Shown here: positions 15,913 through 23,833 of the stretch, piece after piece
Layout of the letters: the number at the start of each line of letters is the position of its first letter
Numbering within the stretch: the stretch's first letter is position 1
Assembly: GCA_031271905.1 (NCBI GenBank)
Contig: JAISUT010000064.1
Coordinates: 1 to 64,000, forward strand
Origin: Acidobacteriota bacterium
GTDB taxonomy: Bacteria > Acidobacteriota > UBA6911
DNA: 64,000 bases
Reading direction: 5' to 3'
Program-made: the position numbers and the translations under genes
Notes under the pieces: generated by a model
Database searches by the model: none
Told to the model about the DNA's origin: nothing
Seen by the model: only the letters and a program-made list of their open reading frames with translations

Positions 15913-17076
15913 TCACTTCGCCCCCGGGAAGAGCTTCAGCCTCTCCGCCCCCGAATGCAGCGCCCGCACGATCTCCAGCGCCCGCCGGGGAGAGACGTCC
16001 GCACGGCGGGCGGCGGAGCACTCCCGCAACGCATCGGACAGCCCCGCGTCCTGGAAACCCCAGCGGTCGCGCATCGCCTGCTCCAGCCGCTCCGGCGACT
16101 CGTCGCACGGCATCCCCAGCCTGCGCGTCAGCCAGTACACGAACCGCTGGTGGTAGACCTCGACCGCGACCGGTGCGGCGTGGGCGCGATGGTAGAGGTT
16201 GCCGAGCGTCTCGACGAACTCCAGCGGCGACAGGCGGCTCTCGGGCAGAGACGGGCGCAACGGGCCGCTGCGCCGCGCGAAAGTCCAGACGGCGGCAAAC
16301 CCCAGCAACCCCGCCTGCGCCAGCAACCCCAGGAGCAGCCACGCCTCCACCGGGTCGGCGGCGACGTCCCGGTGGCCGTGGAAATATTCGTCCCATATGA
16401 CCGGGCGCCCCTTCCCGCCCAAGGTCGCGAGGAAGAACTCCAGGCTCCCCGGCTCCTTCAACCCCGCGTTGGTCAAGGGGGTGGCGGCCGCCCACCAATG
16501 CACGACCCCCTCGCCGTAGGGGTAGCGCACCACCACCGCCTTGCCGTCCCGCCCGTAAAGCGGCAACGCCTCTCCGGGGAGCGTCCACCACCCGCGCGGC
16601 GCCATGGTGATCTGCGGCGCGGCGCGGGTGGCGGACGTCGGCGCCAGCGCCGGGAAGGCCTCCCACGCCTGCTCGACCGGCGCGGGCTGGACGGCCTTCG
16701 CCGAACCCATGCCGGGCAACATCGGGTACGCCGTCGGGCCGACGGCCACCAAGACCCCCCCTCCGCGGACGAAGCGGCGCAACGCCTCCAGCTCCTCCCC
16801 GTTCGCGGCGACGGTGGGCTCGGCGAGGATGAGCGTGGCGGCGCCCGCCTGCAACGCCGACGGCGGCATCGTGTGCCGGCGCGTGTCGTATCCCGACTCC
16901 TGCAACAGCAGGAACGCCGCCTTCGCCCCGGACGAGTTGACCGACCAGGTGGTCGGCACGTCGCCCTTGCCGCCGTCGGGAGGGGACAGGATCGCGATGG
17001 CGAGCGTCAGGACGGCGAAGACCGCGCCCGTCGCCAGCATGATCTTCCGGTCGCCCGCGCTCAGTCGCAACGGCAT
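15913..17076 (-). CDS. DUF4350-like membrane protein
   Basis: 387 aa from ATG 17076. An N-terminal transmembrane helix precedes a periplasmic alpha/beta domain (WSVNSSGAKAAFLLLQESGYDTRR, LRRFVRGGGVLVAVGP) typical of the DUF4350/ABC-type uncharacterised family. A second transmembrane helix follows (AWLLLGLLAQAGLLGFAAVWTF), then a cytoplasmic helical C-terminal region. The start codon lies inside the last 16 bp of the upstream DUF4129-like gene. In many genomes DUF4350 is encoded next to moxR and DUF58, supporting one complex or pathway, but its activity is unknown. Confidence 0.82.
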   Translation of the reverse strand: MPLRLSAGDRKIMLATGAVFAVLTLAIAILSPPDGGKGDVPTTWSVNSSGAKAAFLLLQESGYDTRRHTMPPSALQAGAATLILAEPTVAANGEELEALRRFVRGGGVLVAVGPTAYPMLPGMGSAKAVQPAPVEQAWEAFPALAPTSATRAAPQITMAPRGWWTLPGEALPLYGRDGKAVVVRYPYGEGVVHWWAAATPLTNAGLKEPGSLEFFLATLGGKGRPVIWDEYFHGHRDVAADPVEAWLLLGLLAQAGLLGFAAVWTFARRSGPLRPSLPESRLSPLEFVETLGNLYHRAHAAPVAVEVYHQRFVYWLTRRLGMPCDESPERLEQAMRDRWGFQDAGLSDALRECSAARRADVSPRRALEIVRALHSGAERLKLFPGAK

Positions 17077-18023
17077 CCCATCACCTCCAAGTGGCGCAGC
17101 GACTCGGCGAAGGACTCCGGCCCCGCCTGCGCCCGTCCGTACCAGACCGATTCGAACTCCCTGGTCAGCTCGGCGAGCGGCTTCCCCTCCCCGCCGCCGG
17201 CGGGCATGAGCCGCAGGTACTCGCGGGGCGTCCTCGCCTTGTCGGGCGGCCACGCCCCGCCCGCCTCCAAGAAGGATATGCCCCCCCAATAGGCGAGGCG
17301 GACGGCTTCGCGCCACCCCCCCGCCGCCGCCGCCTCGTGCGCCCGCCGGAGCCATTCCCGCCACGGCAGCGCAGACACTGGGCCGTCCTCCCCCTGGGGC
17401 GGGGCGTCCAGGGGCGAAGACCGCTTCATGATCCTGCATATCCAAGACGCCAGCGCCGCGACGGCGACCGCGACCAGGCACCAGACGAAGGCTTTGTTCA
17501 AATCCGCGAAGTGCGACCCGCCGAAGGCCTTCTCCAGCAACCGCACGACGAACATCAGCACCTTCTGCCGGAACCTGTCCCAGGCGCTCGGCCCGCGAAC
17601 CGCCCTGAACTCCCGCCGCGCGAGGATGCGGGAAAGCTCGCGCCGGGCGGGGGCGAAATCTTGCGACGGCGCGGCGAGCGCCCGGGCGTCCTCCTGCAAC
17701 GCGGCGATGTGGCGGCGCACATCCCGCCGCGCCTCCGGGGAGCCGGGGACGCCAGGCAACGCGGATTTCAGCCAGGCGCAGCCCACCGTGTACCTCCTGC
17801 CTCCGGCGCGCACCGTCCATTCCCCGGGCAGCGCCCTGGCCAGCGCGGCGCATTCCCGCGCGCCGGCGGAGCCGTCCGCCGCCAAGGCGGAGACCCGTTC
17901 CAGCTCTGCGGCGTATTCGGGCAGGGACAGCTCCCGGCGCGCGTCCCCGGGAAAAACCAGGGACGCGGCGAAGCCGAGAAGCGACAGGGCTAAAGCCAGG
18001 CGGGGGATCAGTCGTCTAGGCAT
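17061..18023 (-). CDS. DUF4129-like membrane protein
   Basis: 320 aa with a signal peptide or N-terminal anchor (residues 1-22), a helical periplasmic part, one central transmembrane helix (AFVWCLVAVAVAALASWICRIM, about residue 180) and a C-terminal cytoplasmic domain. That domain carries the DUF4129 pattern (ALPWREWLRRAHEAAAAGGWREAVRLAYWGGISFLEAGG...TPREYLR...LTREFESVWYG). It overlaps the DUF4350-like gene and follows the membrane-protein gene by 4 bp, so it is firmly part of the MoxR operon. Confidence 0.8.
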   Translation of the reverse strand: MPRRLIPRLALALSLLGFAASLVFPGDARRELSLPEYAAELERVSALAADGSAGARECAALARALPGEWTVRAGGRRYTVGCAWLKSALPGVPGSPEARRDVRRHIAALQEDARALAAPSQDFAPARRELSRILARREFRAVRGPSAWDRFRQKVLMFVVRLLEKAFGGSHFADLNKAFVWCLVAVAVAALASWICRIMKRSSPLDAPPQGEDGPVSALPWREWLRRAHEAAAAGGWREAVRLAYWGGISFLEAGGAWPPDKARTPREYLRLMPAGGGEGKPLAELTREFESVWYGRAQAGPESFAESLRHLEVMGCRCD

Positions 18024-18027
18024 GGCT

Positions 18028-18864
18028 TCACGAAAACGCCCGGGGTCGCGGGTCGCCCTCTCGCGGCTCCAACGACGAGAGCATGAGCTGCAGGTCGAAG
18101 CCTTCCTTGCGCACCCGCTGGTCGTAGTAGACCAGCGACAGCAGTATCGAGATCAACGGGAGGGTCGCGCACGCGGAGACCGCGTTGCCGACCTGGAGCG
18201 CGACCAGCGCCATCACCGGGATGGATGCGGAGTTCATGAGCCCCGAGACCCCCGCCATGGCTATCCCCGGCAACTGGCAGATCGCGTTGATGACGTAGGA
18301 CAGGGCGACGACGACCAGCGTCGCGAGGAATATGCGGGGACGGCTCCCCGCAGTCAGGCGCCAGCTCCTTTGCATCGCCTCGACGGGGCGCATCCGCTCC
18401 ACGACGACGGCGGGGAAGGTCACCGACCACGCCACCATCAGGAGCACCCCGGGGACTATGCAGAAAACCAACCCGAAGCCGGAGACGACGGAGACGAGCG
18501 TCATGGCGACCAGGAGGGGGAGCCACCTGCCTTTGATGTCGGCGTAGGCCTTGCCGATGCCCGCAGGACGCTCCAGGTAGAGATCCGCCACGGCGGCGAC
18601 CGTCGCCCCCTGCGCCACGGAATACGTGAGCAGCGCCACGACGCCGGACGAAAGCACCACGAAAACCGACAGGCGCGCCATCGCGTCGGGCGAGCCCTGC
18701 GAACCGGCGCCGAACAACACGGCGATCATCGCCAGTTGCGTCAAAAGCAACACCAGCTCGGGGATGGCGGCGATTCCGACGAAGACCAGGAAATGTTTCC
18801 GATAGAGGGAGAACGTCCGGTCGAGCAATTCCCCAACCTCCAGCGGACGGAGTTCCATGGGCAT
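18028..18864 (-). CDS. Polytopic membrane protein, glycerophosphodiesterase membrane-domain-like
   Basis: 278 aa with about six transmembrane helices. The N-terminus MELRPLEVGELLDRTFSLYRKHF matches a widespread family of membrane proteins often labelled 'glycerophosphoryl diester phosphodiesterase membrane domain' or DUF7847-like. There is no catalytic domain. It is the first gene of the operon leading to DUF4129-, DUF4350-like, moxR and DUF58. Function unknown. Confidence 0.75.
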   Translation of the reverse strand: MPMELRPLEVGELLDRTFSLYRKHFLVFVGIAAIPELVLLLTQLAMIAVLFGAGSQGSPDAMARLSVFVVLSSGVVALLTYSVAQGATVAAVADLYLERPAGIGKAYADIKGRWLPLLVAMTLVSVVSGFGLVFCIVPGVLLMVAWSVTFPAVVVERMRPVEAMQRSWRLTAGSRPRIFLATLVVVALSYVINAICQLPGIAMAGVSGLMNSASIPVMALVALQVGNAVSACATLPLISILLSLVYYDQRVRKEGFDLQLMLSSLEPREGDPRPRAFS

Positions 18865-19109
18865 GGCGTGCGCTCCTCAATGACTGACAACCGGCGACGG
18901 CGTTTTCACGCGACGACATCATATCATCGACAGGCGGCGCCCCGGGCGTTTTTTTGCCCTGCGCGGTTCACAATCGCGCGTCGAACTGACACTATTTAAA
19001 GTCCGTCCCTGAAACGAGGGTTTATGGACAGGCCCTACAACCTATAACCAGACGGTTGCGCAAGGCTGCAAGGGCGGCGCGCGCGGCGCGCATGACGAGA
19101 GGAGACGAG

Positions 19110-20351
19110 ATGGCCGACATGTCCCAGATGCCCCGAAATGTCCGGCGGCTGCTCGAACGCGGCGTCGTCCTGCCCAACCCCGCCTCCGTGGAGGTCGCCG
19201 ACTCGGTCGTCCCGGAGCGCATCGCCCCCGGCGTCGTCATCCGCTCCGGGTGCCGCATCGCCGGCGCGGAGACCTCCATCGGGCCGGGCTCGGAGGTCGG
19301 CGGCGAGGCGCCGGCGACGGTCGAGGGTTGCCAGCTCGGCCACGGCGTCGAGCTGAAGGGCGGCTTCTTCTCCGGCGCGACGTTCCTCGACAAGGCGGCG
19401 ATGGGGGGCGGGGCGCAGGTGAGGCCGGGGACGCTCGTCGAAGAGGAGGCGGGCGGAGCGCACACGGTCGCCTTCAAGCAGACGATCCTCCTGTCCTTCG
19501 TCACGGCCGGGAGCCTGATCAACTTCTGCGACGCCTTGATGGCGGGGGGGACCAGCCGGAAGGACCACAGCGAGATCGGCTCGTCCTACATCCATTTCAA
19601 TTTCACGCCGCACCAGGACAAGGCGACAGCCTCGCTCGTCGGCGACGTGCCGCGCGGCGTCTTCCTCGACCAGAAACCGATCTTCCTCGGCGGGCAGGGG
19701 GGGCTGGTCGGCCCGGCGCGCATCGCCTACGGCGCGGTGCTCCCCGCCGGCGTCGTCTGCCGCCTCGACGCGCTGGAGGAGGACACGCTGCATGTGCCGC
19801 GCGCGCTGGCGGGGGGCAAGAGCGCGTTCGTCGCCGGCTCCTACCGGAACATCCGAAGGATATTGCGCAACAACCTGCTGTACATCGGCAACCTCTGGGC
19901 GTTGCGGGAGTGGTACCGTCGCGTCCGCGTCCGCTCCATGGCGGGCGACCCGTTTCGGGAAGCCTGCCGCGAAGGGGCGCTCGGACGGATCGAGGGCGGC
20001 ATCGCCGAGCGCGTCAAACGCCTGCGGGAGCTGGCGGGGAAGATGCCCCGCTCGCTGGAGTGCGCGCGCGGCGGCGAGGTCGCGCCGCTCTCCCCCGGTG
20101 ACGCGGCGGCGCAACAGGCGCTCGCCGACCGTTGGCAGGGGATGGAGGAGCGCCTGCGCAAGGGGCCGGACGACTCGGTGGGCGTCCGGGCGCGGGACGA
20201 GTTCCTGGGCGCGTGGGAAAAGACCCCGGCGGGGGTCACCCACATCGACGCCGTGCGCGCCCTGCCCCCGGAAGCCCGCGAGGCGGGGCGGCGTTGGCTC
20301 CAGGAGGTCGTGGACGACGTCGCCGGGCAGGACGGTGCCAGCGCGCGGTAA
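19110..20351 (+). CDS. Left-handed beta-helix 'GlmU-like' protein (UDP-GlcNAc pyrophosphorylase-like, no nucleotidyltransferase domain)
   Basis: 413 aa from ATG 19110, chosen for the AGGAG about six bases upstream. The N-terminal half shows hexapeptide-type periodicity (SVVPERIAPGVVIRSGCRIAGAETSIGPGSEVG), followed by the conserved FKQTILLSFVTAGSLINFCDALMAGGTSRKDHSEIGSSYIHFNFTP (core motif: LMAGGTSRKDHSEIGSSY). Annotated relatives are called UDP-N-acetylglucosamine pyrophosphorylases, but the sugar-nucleotide domain of GlmU is not seen. It lies 48 bp upstream of glmM, suggesting a role in amino-sugar metabolism; activity is inferred only from that context. Confidence 0.7.
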   Translation: MADMSQMPRNVRRLLERGVVLPNPASVEVADSVVPERIAPGVVIRSGCRIAGAETSIGPGSEVGGEAPATVEGCQLGHGVELKGGFFSGATFLDKAAMGGGAQVRPGTLVEEEAGGAHTVAFKQTILLSFVTAGSLINFCDALMAGGTSRKDHSEIGSSYIHFNFTPHQDKATASLVGDVPRGVFLDQKPIFLGGQGGLVGPARIAYGAVLPAGVVCRLDALEEDTLHVPRALAGGKSAFVAGSYRNIRRILRNNLLYIGNLWALREWYRRVRVRSMAGDPFREACREGALGRIEGGIAERVKRLRELAGKMPRSLECARGGEVAPLSPGDAAAQQALADRWQGMEERLRKGPDDSVGVRARDEFLGAWEKTPAGVTHIDAVRALPPEAREAGRRWLQEVVDDVAGQDGASAR

Positions 20352-20399
20352 GCGCGGCGACAGCGGGTCGATGCAGTGGATTTCCAACGGAGGACGCCG

Positions 20400-21761
20400 A
20401 TGGGACGCATGTTCGGGACGGACGGGGTGAGGGGGGTGGCGGGGACGCACCCCATGACGGCGGATGTGGCGCTCGCCATCGGCCGCGCCGTCGCCGTCGT
20501 CTGCAGGCGCCGCGCCGCCGTCCGGCAAGGGCGTCCGGCGGTCGTCATCGGCAAGGACACCCGCCGGAGCGGGGACATGCTGGAGGCGGCGTTGGCGGCG
20601 GGCGTCTGCTCGATGGGGGTGGACGCGCTCTTGGCGGGCGTGCTCCCCACCCCGGGAATCGCCCTGCTCGCCCGCGACCTCGGGGCGGACGCGGGGCTGG
20701 TGGTCTCCGCGTCGCACAACCCGTTCGAGGACAACGGCGTCAAGATATTCTCCGGCGAGGGGTACAAGTTGCCGGACGCAGAGGAGGACGAGATCGAGAG
20801 GCTCGTCACCTCCGAGACGCGGCGCGGCGACGACGCAACCGGCGCGGACGTCGGCAGGGTGAGCCGCATCGGGGACGCAGGCGAACGCTACATCCGCTTC
20901 TGCCAAGGCACGTTCCCCGGCGACCTGCGCCTGGGAGGGTTGCGCCTCGTCCTCGATTGCGCCAACGGCGCGACGTGCGAGGTCGCCCCGGCGGTGTTCG
21001 CCGGACTCGGCGCCGAGGTCGCCGCCATCCATTGCGAGCCGGACGGGACGAACATCAACGACAAGTGCGGCTCGCAACACACGGAAGACCTGGCGGAGCG
21101 GGTCGTCGCCACCGGCGCCGACCTCGGGCTCGCCTTCGACGGCGACGGAGACCGGCTCATCGCCGTGGACGGGAAGGGCACCCGCCTCACGGGCGACCAT
21201 GTGATGGCGATCTGCGCCCGGCTGTACCGGGACTTGGGGCTGCTGCGCAACAACCGCGTGGTCGCGACCGTCATGAGCAACTTCGGGTTCTTCGCCGCCA
21301 TGCGGGATCTGGGCATCGATGCGGGGCAAAGCGATGTCGGCGACCGCCGCGTGCTGGAGATGATGCGGGAGCGGGACGCCGTGCTCGGGGGCGAGGAGTC
21401 CGGGCACGTCATCTTCCTCGACCGCCACACCTCGGGCGACGGCATCGTCGCCGCGCTCCAACTGCTGCGGGCGGTGAGACGCTACGGGCTGCCGCTCGAC
21501 GCCTTGGCGCAGGTCATGAAAGTCGCGCCTCAGCAGATCGTCAACGTGGAGGTCTCCCACAAGCCGCCCTTGGAGGAGGTCGCGCCGTTGCAGGAGGCGG
21601 TGCGCGCGGCGGAGGCGGAGCTGGGCGGGCAGGGTCGCGTCCTCGTGCGCTACTCCGGCACGCAGGCGCTGTGCCGCATCATGGTCGAGGGTCCGACCGC
21701 CGAGGTGACCGGCCGCCTCGCGCAAGCGCTGGCGGAGACGGCGCGACGCGCCATCGGGTGA
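20400..21761 (+). CDS. glmM: Phosphoglucosamine mutase
   Basis: 453 aa. It interconverts glucosamine-6-phosphate and glucosamine-1-phosphate for UDP-GlcNAc, peptidoglycan and LPS synthesis. N-terminal FGTDGVRGVAG, active-site serine loop VVSASHNPFEDNGVKIF, metal-binding loop AFDGDGDRLIAVD, sugar-binding GGEESGHVIF and phosphate-binding RYSGTQALCRIMVEG are all present. ATG 20400 is chosen over upstream GTG 20376 because GGAGG lies seven bases before it. Cytoplasmic. Likely co-transcribed with the GlmU-like gene. Confidence 0.95.
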   Translation: MGRMFGTDGVRGVAGTHPMTADVALAIGRAVAVVCRRRAAVRQGRPAVVIGKDTRRSGDMLEAALAAGVCSMGVDALLAGVLPTPGIALLARDLGADAGLVVSASHNPFEDNGVKIFSGEGYKLPDAEEDEIERLVTSETRRGDDATGADVGRVSRIGDAGERYIRFCQGTFPGDLRLGGLRLVLDCANGATCEVAPAVFAGLGAEVAAIHCEPDGTNINDKCGSQHTEDLAERVVATGADLGLAFDGDGDRLIAVDGKGTRLTGDHVMAICARLYRDLGLLRNNRVVATVMSNFGFFAAMRDLGIDAGQSDVGDRRVLEMMRERDAVLGGEESGHVIFLDRHTSGDGIVAALQLLRAVRRYGLPLDALAQVMKVAPQQIVNVEVSHKPPLEEVAPLQEAVRAAEAELGGQGRVLVRYSGTQALCRIMVEGPTAEVTGRLAQALAETARRAIG

Positions 21762-21980
21762 GGACGCCTGCGAACCTCCAGATCCGGGCATCCCCCCTCC
21801 CCCCGCCGGTATCGCCATAGAACACCCGCCTGAAGAATACCTGAAGAATACCTGTGCGAAACCTATAGGAAACCCTATGCGTTGCACCTATAATAATCGG
21901 TTTTGTCCGACGGCAGACGGCGACGCCGACCACGTTCGCCACCGCTTGCCCGGATGCATGCAAATTTCAAGACTCTGGAG
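21762..21980 (+). promoter_or_regulatory. Intergenic region with probable promoter of the MATE gene
   Basis: After glmM there is a tandem pair of TGAAGAATACC (about 21830-21853), then a small inverted repeat ATAGG-AAAC-CCTAT (about 21866-21879) and a perfect -10 TATAAT at 21889-21894 with no recognisable -35. The inverted repeat sits where the -35 would be, suggesting an activator- or repressor-controlled promoter for the MATE transporter. Low-to-moderate confidence. Confidence 0.4.
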
Positions 21981-22099
21981 GGGGCCTCTAAAAACGCCGG
22001 ATACTGCGTTGCGCCTTGGTCGAAAATGCTCATTCACCTCGGCGAACTCCGCTTCTCGACCTGCGGCGACGCCTTGTCTGCGAGCTTTTTAGAGGCTCC
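21981..22099 (+). repeat. MITE-like element, copy d (long form)
   Basis: 119-bp element with ends GGGGCCTCTAAAAA and TTTTTAGAGGCTCC and the complete central palindrome. Flanking hexamers (CTGGAG, CCGGGA) are not a convincing duplication. It forms the 5' leader of the MATE gene and ends 18 bp before its start codon. Confidence 0.85.
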
Positions 22100-22117
22100 C
22101 CGGGAAAAGGATACGCC

Positions 22118-23506
22118 GTGACCGAGCCATCGGAAGTCAAGACGCGAAGCGACATGCTGGCGAACGAGAGGATAGGCAGCCTCCTCACGAAGATGTCCAT
22201 GCCCGCCATCATCGGGATGATGGTGCAGGCGCTGTACAACCTCGTGGACACCTTCTTCATCGCGCGCTACACCGGGACGGAAGGCGTCGGAGGCATCTCC
22301 ATCGCCTTCCCCATCCAAATGATCCTGCTCGGCCTGGGGGTCACCATCGGCATCGGCGGCGCCTCCATCCTCTCGCGCCGCATGGGGGAGCGCAACCACG
22401 ACGGGGCGTCCTTCGCCCTCGGCAACATGATCATGCTCTCGATCCTCATGGGGATCGCCTGCATGGCGGCGGGGATGGCCTCCATGGAGCCGCTGCTGCG
22501 GCTCTTCGGCGCGGACAGCACCCTGATGCCGCCCGCCAAGGCGTACATCTCCGTCATCCTGCTCGGCGGGCCGTTCATGATCTTCTCCACGGTCGCCAGC
22601 TCCGCCGCCCGCGCCGAGGGGAACGCCAAAGTCGCCATGTACACGCTGATCATCGGCGGCGTGCTCAACTGCCTCCTCGACCCGGTCTTCATCGTCGGGC
22701 TGCGGCGCGGCGTGAAGGGCGCCGCCGAGGCGACGGTCATATCCATCATCGTCTCCTGCGCCTTTCTGCTCCGTTACATCCTGAGCGGGAGGAGCGAGGT
22801 CAGGCTCAAGCCGCACCACCTGCGCCTGAAATGGCCCATCGTGCGCGAAATCTTCGCCGTGGGGACGTCGGATTTCGCCCGCACCGCGGCCATGAGCGCC
22901 ACGTCCATGATCTTCAACAACATCATCCAGCGGGTGGAGGGGGGCGGGCCCGTGGCCATCGCCGCCTTCGGGATCATATTCCGCATCATGAGCTTCGTCT
23001 TCATGCCGATGATCGGCATCGCCCAAGGGGCGCAGCCCATCATCGGCTTCAACTTCGGCGCGCGCCAGTTCCAGCGGGTGAGGGAGTGCCTGCACCTCGC
23101 CAACAAGAGCGCGACGCTCATCTCCATCGTCGGATGGATCATCTTCATGGCGTTCCCCGAGCCCATCCTGCGGGTGTTCAGCACCGACCCGGATCTCATC
23201 GCCATGGGCAAGGACGCCATGCGGGGGCTGACGCTCGCCTTCCCGCTGATCGGCTACCAGAACATCGGCGCGGGGCTGTTCCAGGCCATCGGCAAGGCCG
23301 CACCCGCGATCTTCCTCGCCTTCTCGCGCCAGGTGCTGTTCCTGATCCCGCTGGTGCTGGTCATGTCCCAGTTCTTGGGGCTTTGGGGCGTCTGGCTCTC
23401 CTTCCCCGCGTCGGACGTGATCGCCTTCATCGTGACCTTGGTCATGGTCGTGCGGGAGATGCGGACGCTCAAGCGGATGGAGTCGTTGCCGCCCCTGGCG
23501 CCGTGA
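22118..23506 (+). CDS. MATE family efflux transporter
   Basis: 462 aa, twelve transmembrane helices in two matching halves, the usual MATE size. The N-terminus (ANERIGSLLTKMSMPAIIGMMVQALYNLVDTFFIARYTGTEGVGGISIAFP) is a textbook MATE start; short motifs such as LYNLVDTFFIARYTG and IAQGAQPIIGFNFGAR are diagnostic. These proteins export cationic drugs or metabolites using Na+ or H+ gradients. GTG 22118 has AAAAGG seven bases upstream; further upstream the frame only reads through repeat copy d. The closest subfamily by eye is the NorM/DinF-like 'YdhE' clade of anaerobes. Confidence 0.92.
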   Translation: MTEPSEVKTRSDMLANERIGSLLTKMSMPAIIGMMVQALYNLVDTFFIARYTGTEGVGGISIAFPIQMILLGLGVTIGIGGASILSRRMGERNHDGASFALGNMIMLSILMGIACMAAGMASMEPLLRLFGADSTLMPPAKAYISVILLGGPFMIFSTVASSAARAEGNAKVAMYTLIIGGVLNCLLDPVFIVGLRRGVKGAAEATVISIIVSCAFLLRYILSGRSEVRLKPHHLRLKWPIVREIFAVGTSDFARTAAMSATSMIFNNIIQRVEGGGPVAIAAFGIIFRIMSFVFMPMIGIAQGAQPIIGFNFGARQFQRVRECLHLANKSATLISIVGWIIFMAFPEPILRVFSTDPDLIAMGKDAMRGLTLAFPLIGYQNIGAGLFQAIGKAAPAIFLAFSRQVLFLIPLVLVMSQFLGLWGVWLSFPASDVIAFIVTLVMVVREMRTLKRMESLPPLAP

Positions 23507-23541
23507 GCGCGCCGTAAAATCAACCGCCCCGTCGGCTAAAG

Positions 23542-23600
23542 GGAGCCTCTAAAAACCTTGCAGACAAGGCGTAACGCATTCCGGGTTTTTTAGAGGTTTC
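23542..23600 (-). repeat. MITE-like element, copy e (short form) with perfect 6-bp target duplication
   Basis: 59-bp element, ends GGAGCCTCTAAAAA and TTTTTTAGAGGTTTC, flanked by CTAAAG on both sides (23536-23541 and 23601-23606). Central palindrome absent. It lies just downstream of the MATE gene. Confidence 0.9.
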
Positions 23601-23606
23601 CTAAAG

Positions 23607-23833
23607 TCCCGTCCGGGGGAACCGATCAAATGATCGGCGATGCCGGCGCCACCGGCTTCGGGAGCCTTCCCGGGGAGGACGGGGCCGCGGGCGGAATCCG
23701 CCGTGGGCTTGCGACCGGCGCGGGCGCGGCGTAACCAGTGTAATCGACAGTCGCAGTACGCAACATCGTCACAGCAGGCGCCGTCCCGGTCATGTGAAAC
23801 CGCCCAGGCGTCGGACAACGGAGCCCGTGGTAA
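23607..23833. other. Leader region upstream of the histidine kinase gene
   Basis: About 230 bases between repeat copy e and the kinase start. It contains several GC-rich hairpins (for example around 23640-23680) but I do not recognise a riboswitch; a c-di-GMP or TPP consensus is not seen. No credible ORF. Confidence 0.35.

Noticed and set aside
19035-21887. 950-aa minus-strand ORF opposite the GlmU-like and glmM genes
   Set aside because: Composition is that of an antisense shadow; glmM motifs on the other strand are unambiguous.
23607-23833. c-di-GMP riboswitch before the kinase/HD-GYP operon
   Set aside because: Tempting given the downstream genes, but the conserved core and tetraloop-receptor sequences of GEMM riboswitches are not seen.
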